DNA of 7,930 nt. Source: Bacillota bacterium (lineage in GTDB: Bacteria > Bacillota > Clostridia > Christensenellales > CAG-138). Positions 1 through 5,679 of the stretch are shown here, one piece after another. Where the stretch lies: contig JAEXTB010000296.1 in assembly GCA_023453725.1 (NCBI GenBank), forward strand, positions 1 to 7,930. The letters are read 5' to 3'. The translations under genes were made by a program, and so were the position numbers. How positions within the stretch are numbered: the first letter of the stretch is position 1; each line of letters opens with the position of its first letter. The notes beneath the pieces are model-generated. The model saw only the letters and a program-made list of their open reading frames with translations. It searched no databases and was not told where the DNA came from.

Positions 1-2
1 AT

Positions 3-620
3 ACCAAACAGCCCATGGCATTTGTGTATGGAGATGCGGATAAAGCAAAGGACTGGCAAACACAGGAGGGCGCTGCGGAATATCAGAACAACCGCATCAT
101 ACTCACCAGCCTGCCTTCAGGCGCCAGCCGCATTCTTCATAAATCGCTCAACGCGAAGGATGTTACGCTGGAAGTTACGTTAAATGGCAACCTTTATGGT
201 TCGCAGGGCGTATACCTGCGGGCCAAGGAGGATCTTTCCTCCTACATCTATGTAGGGCTGCAGGATAGAACCCTTACACTGAGCGAGCTTAACGGCGGCG
301 AGGCCACTGAGCTTGCCTCTGTAGACCTGTTTGATTTCTTCCAGCAAGCCGAGCGCACCCTAGCGCAGGATGAAGCAGAAAGCCTGCTTGCAGCGCAAAA
401 AGCTATATTGCAAACCAATGCGGACGCTGCGACAAAAGCAAAGGCACAAAAAAGAATAGACGCACTGACAACCGGCAGTCCTTCATCCATTACCGGAAGC
501 GGCACTGCTTACCGGCCGGAAACAGATCTGCTTGATTCCGCTTTCTACAAGCTGCGCGTCACCCTGATTGGCGGTACAATGCATGTAATGGTGAACGAAA
601 CAACCGTCATTTCCAGCTAG
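3..620 (+). CDS. C-terminal part of a LamG/DUF1080-like surface protein, 5' partial, ended by in-frame TAG
   Basis: The frame is open from the left edge (T-K-Q-P precede the first ATG at 15), and no ribosome site precedes that ATG, so this is probably the tail of a longer protein. The visible part alternates short beta strands in the style of concanavalin/LamG or DUF1080 (3-keto-disaccharide hydrolase-like) domains: GVYLRAKED followed by SSYIYVGLQD (from about base 207), then YKLRVTLIGGTMHVMVNE (from about base 546). Between them, at about 324-476, lies an Ala/Gln/Lys/Glu-rich helical stretch that looks like an insertion or coiled coil, followed by a Ser/Gly/Thr linker. The frame stops at TAG 618-620 in the middle of what should be a beta sandwich, and the same frame continues with protein-like sequence to 860. 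A carbohydrate-binding or surface role is inferred from the fold and from the lipoprotein gene that follows. The family assignment is tentative; that it is coding is more certain. Confidence 0.6.
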   Translation, partial: TKQPMAFVYGDADKAKDWQTQEGAAEYQNNRIILTSLPSGASRILHKSLNAKDVTLEVTLNGNLYGSQGVYLRAKEDLSSYIYVGLQDRTLTLSELNGGEATELASVDLFDFFQQAERTLAQDEAESLLAAQKAILQTNADAATKAKAQKRIDALTTGSPSSITGSGTAYRPETDLLDSAFYKLRVTLIGGTMHVMVNETTVISS

Positions 621-860
621 AAGGTTGACGTTACAAACAGCGGAGGCGTTCAACTGGAGGCTGCCGTATCGCACGGTAACTTCAGCCAGAGAAACCTGTA
701 TGACGATGTATATGACGGCGTGTTTGACGATCTTTTGATTACCGAAGGTACCGGGCAAACCGTACTCTACTCCAACCGTCTGAGCGGGCAGGAGGCGTTT
801 TTCTCAAACGTCAACCGCGCAGTGGAGAGCGTCATCAACTGGTTTATCGATGTATTTTAA
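621..860 (+). pseudogene. Orphaned C-terminal segment of the LamG-like protein, downstream of the amber codon
   Basis: The reading frame of the preceding gene continues without interruption for 79 codons after TAG 618-620 and ends at TAA 858-860. It reads KVDVTNSGGVQLEAA, then VYDGVFDDLLITEG, then a hydrophobic or amphipathic end (VESVINWFIDVF). The TNSGGVQLEA and FDDLLI pieces look like the last strands of a LamG/DUF1080-type domain, where 'sG.vgl' and 'FDdv.v' patterns are common, so this is most likely the missing end of the same domain. There is no ATG in this stretch and no clear ribosome site, so independent translation is unlikely. It is either a decayed tail after a nonsense mutation (for example CAG to TAG), a readthrough extension, or the effect of a one-base sequence error. 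Only 19 bases separate its TAA from the next start, the spacing expected of an intact operon. Confidence 0.6.
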
Positions 861-868
861 ATTGATAT

Positions 869-876
869 AAGGGGGG
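869..876 (+). promoter_or_regulatory. Ribosome binding site of the GH18-like lipoprotein gene
   Basis: AAGGGGGG lies three bases before ATG 880. It supports that start over internal ones and places it 19 bases after the TAA at 858-860. Confidence 0.6.
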
Positions 877-879
877 CCT

Positions 880-1989
880 ATGCCGATCCGTTATCGCAAA
901 CGTATATGCTCTTTTGTTTCCAGCATTCTCCTTACAATGCTGCTTTTGAGCTGTTCGGCACCGGAAACAGCGCTGGACGCTACGCCAGCGCCATCCCGTT
1001 CCCCTATGCCCGCCATTGCCGAACCTACGCCGGAGCCTATTATAAAAGAGCTTCCGCTTTCCGCATGGGCGGTATACTGGGATACCGAGCGCGTTAGCGC
1101 GGAACTTTCTCTGCTTGCGCCGGGATTGAAAAGCGTCAGCGTGTTTTCTACACTGTTCCACGCGGACGATACGCTGTATCTGCCGGATCAGACGGCGACG
1201 CTGCTTGCCTCCATACGGGAACAGTACGGGGAAACAAAGGGCATTTATCTGACGTTTGTCAATGATATCGCGCTTACAGACGGTAGCTTTTCGTTAAAGG
1301 ATGTGGCGCTGCTTGAGCGGCTGTTCGCAAGCGAAGAGCGTATGGACGCACATATTGCCGAAATGATCGCGCTGACGAAGACCGCCGATTGCGAAGGCAT
1401 AGAACTTGACTATGAAGCAATGCGGAAAAACTCCGCGTTGTGGGAGCCTTTTGCAGCCTTTGTTGGGAGGCTGTATGCTGCCACCCAGAACGAGGGACTT
1501 TTATGCCGCGTCGTCCTGGAGCCTTCCGCATTGGGCAAGGCAAACTATCCTTCGGGTCCGGAGTACGTGCTTATGTGCTACAACCTCTATGGCTCTCACA
1601 GTGGGCCCGGCCCCAAGGCGGATATTCGGTTTATCAACGCGCTCGCGGACGAAAGCCGGGATTTATCCAGCCTTTCCTTTGCCTTTTCCACCGGCGGGTT
1701 TGACTGGGATGCAAACAATGAGGCTAAACAGCAGACCGAACAAGAGGCCGCGGCGCTTGCGCAGACCTATAACATTACACCCGAGCGGGACGAAAAAAGC
1801 GGCGCGCTGCACTTTACCTATACCGCTGAAGATGGCAGTATGCATACCGTCTGGTATGCGGACGGTGAAACGCTCGCCATCTGGATGCAAACGGCCGCCA
1901 AAAAGGGTGTCTCCCAGTTTAGCTTGTGGCGTACCGGCGGCAACACCAGCGAGGCACTGCAGGCGGTTGTAAACGCGACAAAAGAGTAG
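880..1989 (+). CDS. GH18-like glycoside hydrolase lipoprotein
   Basis: A 369-aa predicted lipoprotein. Residues 1-25 form a signal peptide: basic start (RYRKR), hydrophobic core and lipobox LLSC with Cys25 as the lipid anchor. A Pro/Thr/Ala-rich spacer follows (about 33-54), so the domain should sit outside the membrane. The catalytic region resembles glycoside hydrolase family 18 as found in Gram-positive lipoproteins and spore-cortex-type proteins: a strand AVYWD (64-68), the motif CEGIELDYE (171-179), MCYNLYGSHSGPGPKA (232-247), and a closing strand QFSLWR (346-351). In the family motif DxxDxDxE the last Asp (D177) and the catalytic Glu (E179) are kept, but the first two Asp are Glu (E172, E175). 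The substrate is probably an N-acetylglucosamine-containing polymer such as peptidoglycan or chitin, but this is inferred from the family only. It is probably cotranscribed with the LamG-like gene upstream. Confidence 0.75.
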   Translation: MPIRYRKRICSFVSSILLTMLLLSCSAPETALDATPAPSRSPMPAIAEPTPEPIIKELPLSAWAVYWDTERVSAELSLLAPGLKSVSVFSTLFHADDTLYLPDQTATLLASIREQYGETKGIYLTFVNDIALTDGSFSLKDVALLERLFASEERMDAHIAEMIALTKTADCEGIELDYEAMRKNSALWEPFAAFVGRLYAATQNEGLLCRVVLEPSALGKANYPSGPEYVLMCYNLYGSHSGPGPKADIRFINALADESRDLSSLSFAFSTGGFDWDANNEAKQQTEQEAAALAQTYNITPERDEKSGALHFTYTAEDGSMHTVWYADGETLAIWMQTAAKKGVSQFSLWRTGGNTSEALQAVVNATKE

Positions 1990-1997
1990 TATTGATA

Positions 1998-2028
1998 AAC
2001 GGCTCCCGATTACCAATCGGGAGCCGTT
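1998..2028. terminator. Bidirectional hairpin between convergent genes
   Basis: AACGGCTCCCGATT (1998-2011), loop ACC, then the exact complement (2015-2028): a perfect 14-bp stem with a 3-base loop. It begins 9 bases after the TAG of the GH18-like gene and lies 22 bases beyond the stop of the minus-strand ATC-hydrolase homologue, so it can serve both. Neither side has a strong U-tract (CGCTTTGG on plus, TATCAATA on minus), so termination may depend mainly on stem stability. Confidence 0.8.
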
Positions 2029-2050
2029 CGCTTTGGCATTAAGCAAGTTT

Positions 2051-2728
2051 TTAATTGGCCGGGTACGCGCCTTGTGCCGCATCCAGATACTCTTGCCCAA
2101 AGAGGCGCACAAACGCCTTCTTGGCCTGTTCCACGGCGGCAGCGCCTTCCTGCCCGAGCCTTAGGATCAGTTCATCCCCCACACTATGGAGCACATGGGC
2201 AATGTGGTAATCAAAGCTTCGGGCGCAGCTATCCCCCATCGCTGCCTTTTTGTTAAAAAGCGTCTGCTCCTCTTGTGCCGTCATCGGGATGCCCCACTCA
2301 AACCGGCAGCAGGCTCCATCCGCGCTCAACGTGCATGGAACGCTGCATTGAAACTCGGGGTGGAACCCGCGGGCAAGCGCATCGTCCACAACTTCGCAGT
2401 ATAGTTTTCCGTATTCAATCAGCCCATGTTTGCGCCAGCTGTTGTTCCACGGGCAGTTGGTCACCACCATTACGGCAGCACCGTCCTCGTGCTGTAAAGC
2501 CGCCCCCATTTCACCGGGCTGAGCGCGCCATTCGCCATAGGCGTTGAAAGAGACAATATCCAAGCGATCCCCGTTTTGAAGCGCCCTTGCCGCCATCCGC
2601 GTACCCCGCTCATATGCCATGCGCCGAATTCCCGCAAGGAACGCCTCCCTGCCGGCTTCGCCGCTGCCTTCGATTGCGTATTTTGCCAGCAGCGCAACAA
2701 GCGCCGCATGCTGTTCGATGCCGTTCAT
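2051..2728 (-). CDS. L-2-amino-thiazoline-4-carboxylic acid (ATC) hydrolase family protein
   Basis: A 225-aa cytoplasmic protein with no signal peptide or membrane segment. An Ala-rich helical N-terminus (1-50) precedes a core with the ATC-hydrolase family pattern: NCPWNNSWRKHGLIEYG (91-107), then YCEVVDDALARGFHPEF (110-126), then a Cys-rich strand pair (C128, C132, C140, C141) ending CRFEW (141-145). In the characterised pseudomonad pathway the enzyme opens the thiazoline ring of ATC to N-carbamoyl-L-cysteine. Many Clostridia carry homologues outside that pathway, so the substrate here is uncertain. The start ATG at 2728 is preceded by GGGGG and AAATCAA on the minus strand, an acceptable ribosome site. 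It is divergent from pepT and convergent with the GH18-like gene, so it is a single-gene unit. Family call about 70% sure; the reaction is much less certain. Confidence 0.7.
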   Translation of the reverse strand: MNGIEQHAALVALLAKYAIEGSGEAGREAFLAGIRRMAYERGTRMAARALQNGDRLDIVSFNAYGEWRAQPGEMGAALQHEDGAAVMVVTNCPWNNSWRKHGLIEYGKLYCEVVDDALARGFHPEFQCSVPCTLSADGACCRFEWGIPMTAQEEQTLFNKKAAMGDSCARSFDYHIAHVLHSVGDELILRLGQEGAAAVEQAKKAFVRLFGQEYLDAAQGAYPAN

Positions 2729-2769
2729 TTGATTTCCCCCAACCCAAATATCATATATGTATTATCAGC

Positions 2770-2775
2770 ATTATA
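2770..2775 (-). promoter_or_regulatory. Candidate -10 box for the ATC-hydrolase-like gene
   Basis: Read on the minus strand this is a perfect TATAAT, 41 bases upstream of the ATG at 2728. The matching -35 region is poor (TTCCTG at 18-base spacing), so the promoter is probable rather than certain. Confidence 0.45.
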
Positions 2776-2856
2776 CCGCAAACACCGTATGCGCAGGAAG
2801 TCCTTCTTGCTGTTTGTGGGTTAACGCAGCCATGGAAGACTTTCCCGTTTTCATCC

Positions 2857-2884
2857 TTGTTATTTTTCTGAAAAAACGTAAAAT
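2857..2884 (+). promoter_or_regulatory. Probable sigma-A promoter of pepT
   Basis: TTGTTA (2857-2862), a 16-base spacer and TAAAAT (2879-2884) form a sigma-A-type promoter with 4/6 and 5/6 matches. Transcription would start near 2891, leaving a short leader that contains AAGGAG at 2905-2910, six bases before the pepT ATG. The spacer and flanks are A/T-rich. Confidence 0.55.
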
Positions 2885-2916
2885 AAAGAATAGCCTACTT
2901 TAAGAAGGAGAACACC

Positions 2917-4134
2917 ATGAGAGCATATGAACGGTTGATCAAATATGCCGGATACGATACCGCCTCGGATGAATCGGCAAGCGAAAACACCTGCCCCAGC
3001 ACAGAAAAACAAACGGTACTGGGTCGGGCTTTGTTAGAGGAAATGAAAGAACTTGGCCTAGAAGATGTGCACATGGACGAATTCGGCTATGTGTATGGCG
3101 TGGTACCGGCAACCACAAACAAAGACCTGCCGGTCATCGGCCTGGTTGCACATATGGACACCAGCCCTTCCATGAGCGGCACAAACGTGAAGCCGCGCAT
3201 CGTTTCCGAGTACGATGGCGGGGATATCGTTCTCAACGCCGAAAAGAACATCGTCATGAGCCCAAAGAAGTTTTTGCACCTGAAAAACTATATTGGCCAA
3301 GACCTTGTGGTAACGGATGGCACCACGTTGCTGGGCGCTGACGACAAGGCGGGGATTGCGGAAATCCTGACTGCTGTGGAGGAATTAAAGAAGCGCAACG
3401 TCCCGCACGGGAAAATCCCCGTTGCATTTACGCCGGATGAAGAAATCGGCCGGGGTGCCGACCATTTTGATGTTAAGAAATTCGGCGCAGAGTTTGCCTA
3501 TACGGTCGACGGCGGAAGAATTGGCGAAATTGAATATGAAAACTTCAATGCGGCGGCCGCCAAGGTGCAGATCAACGGCGTGAACATCCACCCGGGCGAT
3601 TCAAAGAACCGTATGAAAAACGCGCTGCTCATCGCCATGGAGTTTAATGCCATGCTGCCGCCTCACGAAATCCCCGCCTGCACAGAAGGGTATGAGGGAT
3701 TCTTCCATCTGCACAGCTTCTCCGGCGAGGAAGAGCTTGCTTCAATGCACTATCTCATCCGGGACCATGACCGGGAGAAATTTGAAGCAAAGAAGGAGCG
3801 GATTGAAAAAATCGCAGCCTACCTCAATGAAAAATACGGCCCGAATACCGTTGTGCCGGAGATTAAGGACAGCTATTACAACATGAAGGAAAAAATCGAG
3901 CCGCACATGTTCCTGATAGAAAAAGCGCAGCGGGCGATGGAGGAAGCGGGTGTTACACCTGAAGTCGTGGCCATACGCGGCGGCACGGACGGGGCGCGCC
4001 TCTCCTTTATGGGTTTGCCCTGCCCCAACCTTTCCACCGGCGGGCACAACTACCATGGACGGTTTGAATACGTCCCCGTACAGTCCATGGACCGGATGGT
4101 GGATGTGCTTTTGAACATCGTAAAGGCTGAATAG
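2917..4134 (+). CDS. pepT: Peptidase T (tripeptide aminopeptidase, M20B family)
   Basis: A 405-aa protein, the usual length for PepT, a cytoplasmic two-zinc exopeptidase that removes the N-terminal residue from tripeptides. Family landmarks appear in order: AHMDTSP (78-84) with zinc-binding H79 and D81; LLGADDKAG (138-146) with the bridging Asp; FTPDEEIGRGADHFD (171-185) with the catalytic base and metal Glu pair E175/E176; YTVDGG (195-200) with metal ligand D198; the dimerisation/lid domain NGVNIHPGDSKNRMKNA (220-236); RGGTDGARLSFMGLP (354-368); and GGHNYHG (375-381) with the last metal His, probably H380. All expected active-site residues are present, so the enzyme should be active. AAGGAG six bases before ATG 2917 fixes the start. 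It is a monocistronic unit with its own promoter and a terminator 22 bases after the stop. Its role is the last step of using imported or internal small peptides. Confidence 0.97.
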   Translation: MRAYERLIKYAGYDTASDESASENTCPSTEKQTVLGRALLEEMKELGLEDVHMDEFGYVYGVVPATTNKDLPVIGLVAHMDTSPSMSGTNVKPRIVSEYDGGDIVLNAEKNIVMSPKKFLHLKNYIGQDLVVTDGTTLLGADDKAGIAEILTAVEELKKRNVPHGKIPVAFTPDEEIGRGADHFDVKKFGAEFAYTVDGGRIGEIEYENFNAAAAKVQINGVNIHPGDSKNRMKNALLIAMEFNAMLPPHEIPACTEGYEGFFHLHSFSGEEELASMHYLIRDHDREKFEAKKERIEKIAAYLNEKYGPNTVVPEIKDSYYNMKEKIEPHMFLIEKAQRAMEEAGVTPEVVAIRGGTDGARLSFMGLPCPNLSTGGHNYHGRFEYVPVQSMDRMVDVLLNIVKAE

Positions 4135-4155
4135 ACATCTCATTAGGTTTTCTGG

Positions 4156-4185
4156 AGCCGCCGGTTATCCGGCGGCTTTTTATTT
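4156..4185 (+). terminator. Rho-independent terminator of pepT
   Basis: AGCCGCCGG (4156-4164), loop TTAT, CCGGCGGCT (4169-4177), then a T-run TTTTATTT. A 9-bp GC-rich perfect stem with a U-tract right after it, 22 bases past the pepT TAG. Confidence 0.93.
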
Positions 4186-4219
4186 GCGCAATATCTTACA
4201 ATCAGTATGGCGGCGGATG

Positions 4220-4228
4220 TGATATAGT
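4220..4228 (+). promoter_or_regulatory. Extended -10 promoter of the AraC-DUF2000 operon
   Basis: TGATATAGT is a TGn-extended -10 element (TATAGT matches 5/6), 31 bases before the TTG start at 4260. No good -35 lies at 16-18 bases; CTTACA at 4195-4200 is too far away. An extended -10 can work without a -35, or the gene may depend on an activator, possibly its own product. Confidence 0.45.
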
Positions 4229-4244
4229 TAGCCGAGAAACATGG

Positions 4245-4251
4245 AAAGGAG
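4245..4251 (+). promoter_or_regulatory. Ribosome binding site that decides a TTG start
   Basis: AAAGGAG sits eight bases before TTG 4260. The next in-frame ATG is codon 181, far inside the protein, so this site is the main evidence for the TTG start. Confidence 0.8.
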
Positions 4252-4259
4252 CGCGTACT

Positions 4260-5084
4260 TTGCCCAACGAAAAACGGAGTGTCTGGTATGACGCAGACCT
4301 GGAACTTGAAGCGTACCGGTTTGAAGGAATTACGCAAAAGTTCCCCAACCATTTTCATGAATATTACGTGTTCGGGTTTGTGGAAGCCGGTGAGCGCTGC
4401 CTTGTCTGCAACAGCAAGGAGTATTGTATCACCCCCGGCGACGTCGTACTATTCAACCCCGGAGATACGCACGCCTGCACACAGGCGGACGGCAAGGTGC
4501 TCGATTACCGCAGCATCAACATCAAGGCCGTGCAAATAAAGCGCGCAGCGCTTGAAACTGCCGGACGGGCATTTTTGCCCCGGTTTCCTCAACCCGTATT
4601 GTACCGAAGCGAGATTGCGCCGCTGCTTCAAGACCTGCACCGAACACTATGCGAAGGGGAACCAGGGTTTATAAAGGATGAGCTGTATCTCTTTTTCATC
4701 GGTCAGCTTTTACAGGAGCAGTTGCAGGAACAGCCCTTTTTGAAAGAGGATGCTCCAAAACGCTTCGATGAGGTTTGTGCTTATCTGGAACAGCGCTACA
4801 TGAACCCGATCACCTTGGAGGAACTCAGCCAACTCATAAACATGAGCAAGTATCATTTTCTGCGCTCGTTCACGCGGTATAAGGGGATTACCCCGTACAA
4901 CTACTTGGAGACAGTGCGCGTCAACAACGCAAAAAAGCTGCTGGAGCAGGGTGTTCCTCCTGCGGAAGCGGCGCAGCTGACCGGCTTTCACGACCAGAGC
5001 CATTTTACAAACTTCTTCAAAAAGCTCATCGGCCTTACGCCAAGGCAGTATATGCGCATGTTCCATGGAGATGGCGAAGTTTAA
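4260..5084 (+). CDS. AraC family transcriptional regulator with N-terminal cupin sensor
   Basis: A 274-aa one-component regulator. The N-terminal half is an AraC-type cupin: HFHEYYVFGFVEAG (31-44) and CITPGDVVLFNPGDTHAC (56-73), the usual beta-barrel pattern with possible metal or ligand residues H31, H33, E34 and H71. A helical linker follows (about 118-165). The C-terminal DNA-binding domain has two helix-turn-helix units: first ITLEELSQLINMSKYHFLRS (184-203), second about 233-262, ending in the family signature TGFHDQSHFTNFFKKLIGLTPRQY. Translation starts at TTG, backed by AAAGGAG at good spacing; no usable ATG exists before codon 181. The DUF2000 gene starts 28 bases after its stop and is probably cotranscribed. 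The likely role is ligand-dependent control of its own operon or a nearby one. The ligand is unknown; the cupin suggests a small molecule such as a sugar or aromatic. Confidence 0.93.
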   Translation: MPNEKRSVWYDADLELEAYRFEGITQKFPNHFHEYYVFGFVEAGERCLVCNSKEYCITPGDVVLFNPGDTHACTQADGKVLDYRSINIKAVQIKRAALETAGRAFLPRFPQPVLYRSEIAPLLQDLHRTLCEGEPGFIKDELYLFFIGQLLQEQLQEQPFLKEDAPKRFDEVCAYLEQRYMNPITLEELSQLINMSKYHFLRSFTRYKGITPYNYLETVRVNNAKKLLEQGVPPAEAAQLTGFHDQSHFTNFFKKLIGLTPRQYMRMFHGDGEV

Positions 5085-5101
5085 GCTTATTAATATAATT
5101 T

Positions 5102-5106
5102 AGGAG
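5102..5106 (+). promoter_or_regulatory. Ribosome binding site of the DUF2000 gene
   Basis: AGGAG lies six bases before ATG 5113, in the 28-base gap after the AraC stop, supporting coupled expression. Confidence 0.75.
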
Positions 5107-5112
5107 ATACCC

Positions 5113-5532
5113 ATGACACAAGATACAAAATGTGTACTGCTATTAGACGAAGCCCTGCCGTCAGGCGTATTGGCCAACACCGCGGCGATACTTGGCATTA
5201 CGCTGGGGCGGCTTGCACCCGAATGCGTGGGGCCGGATGTGGCGGATGGTTCAGGCCTTGTCCATCCCGGCATTGTAACGCTGCCTGTCCCTGTTCTAAA
5301 ATCCAGTGCGCCGCATTTAAGAGCACTGCGGGGTACCTTGAATGATCCCGTTTTTTCGGATGTGACGGTTGTGGATTTTTCAGATGTGGCACAGGGCTGC
5401 CACCGGTACGAAGAATACACACAGCTTGCGTCCCAGACCTCAGAAGTCTCGTTCACTTACCTTGGACTGCTGCTGTACGGCAATCGAAAAAAAGTAAACA
5501 AGCTGACCGGGAGCCTGCCGTTGTTCCGGTAA
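5113..5532 (+). CDS. DUF2000 family protein (peptidyl-tRNA hydrolase 2-like fold)
   Basis: A 139-aa cytoplasmic protein of full family length. The whole sequence follows the DUF2000 pattern: KCVLLLDEALPSGVLANTAA (6-25), LGITLGRLAPECVGPDVAD (27-45), a middle strand HPGIVTLPVPVLKSS (51-65), the conserved block TVVDFSDVAQGCHRYEEY (85-102), then LGLLLYGNRKKVNKLTGSLP (117-136). Structures from this family are known to resemble peptidyl-tRNA hydrolase 2, but no reaction is established and the name does not imply that activity. It sits directly behind an AraC-type regulator with a good ribosome site and no terminator between them, so it is likely controlled by, or works with, that regulator. No hairpin terminator is seen after it. 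Its TAA (5530-5532) happens to be in frame with the following Nudix gene. Family call is firm; function is unknown. Confidence 0.9.
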   Translation: MTQDTKCVLLLDEALPSGVLANTAAILGITLGRLAPECVGPDVADGSGLVHPGIVTLPVPVLKSSAPHLRALRGTLNDPVFSDVTVVDFSDVAQGCHRYEEYTQLASQTSEVSFTYLGLLLYGNRKKVNKLTGSLPLFR

Positions 5533-5679
5533 AGGTATGTAAGTCAGAATTCCATCCGCCAAGCTTTGCAGTATGTCGGCGATCCTGTCGCAGATTCAGA
5601 AAAAATGAAATTATATTTTTCTTTATTTGAACAAAAACATGCTATACTGTTGCCTGTTCCAGATAACAAAGTAAGAAGA
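5533..5679 (+). other. Spacer before the Nudix gene, with no separate gene
   Basis: 147 bases. The first part has coding-like base composition and the second (about 5600-5645) is very A/T-rich. It stays open in the frame shared by the DUF2000 and Nudix genes, but it lies mostly upstream of the likely promoter at 5640-5648 and shows no family resemblance. No terminator hairpin was found in it. Confidence 0.5.
5640..5648 (+). promoter_or_regulatory. Extended -10 promoter of the Nudix gene
   Basis: TGCTATACT is a TGn-extended -10 box (TATACT matches 5/6) in an A/T-rich stretch. Transcription would start near 5655, about 25 bases before ATG 5680. This argues against the in-frame TTG at 5566 as the translation start. 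Confidence 0.55.

Noticed and set aside
618..620. Genome-wide TAG reassignment (amber code change or pyrrolysine usage)
   Set aside because: Three other genes in the window end at TAG followed within 25 bases by hairpin terminators, so TAG acts as stop here. Local readthrough remains possible.
844..1161. 105-aa minus-strand frame, and other long frames opposite or within real genes
   Set aside because: They overlap strongly supported genes, are rich in Arg/Cys/Pro/His, lack ribosome sites and match no family pattern. They are shadows of the real coding frames.
1406..1972. 188-aa plus-strand frame inside the GH18-like gene
   Set aside because: The 880-1989 frame has a signal peptide, lipobox and GH18 motifs. 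The inner frame is Arg/Pro/Ser-rich and has no recognisable domain.
5094..5099. Perfect TATAAT before the DUF2000 gene
   Set aside because: Transcription would begin at about 5106, removing the AGGAG needed to translate from 5113. No -35 is seen. It is probably chance in an A/T-rich gap.
5566..5679. N-terminal extension of the Nudix protein from TTG 5566
   Set aside because: It lies mostly before the likely promoter, has no family resemblance and would make the protein longer than typical MutT enzymes.
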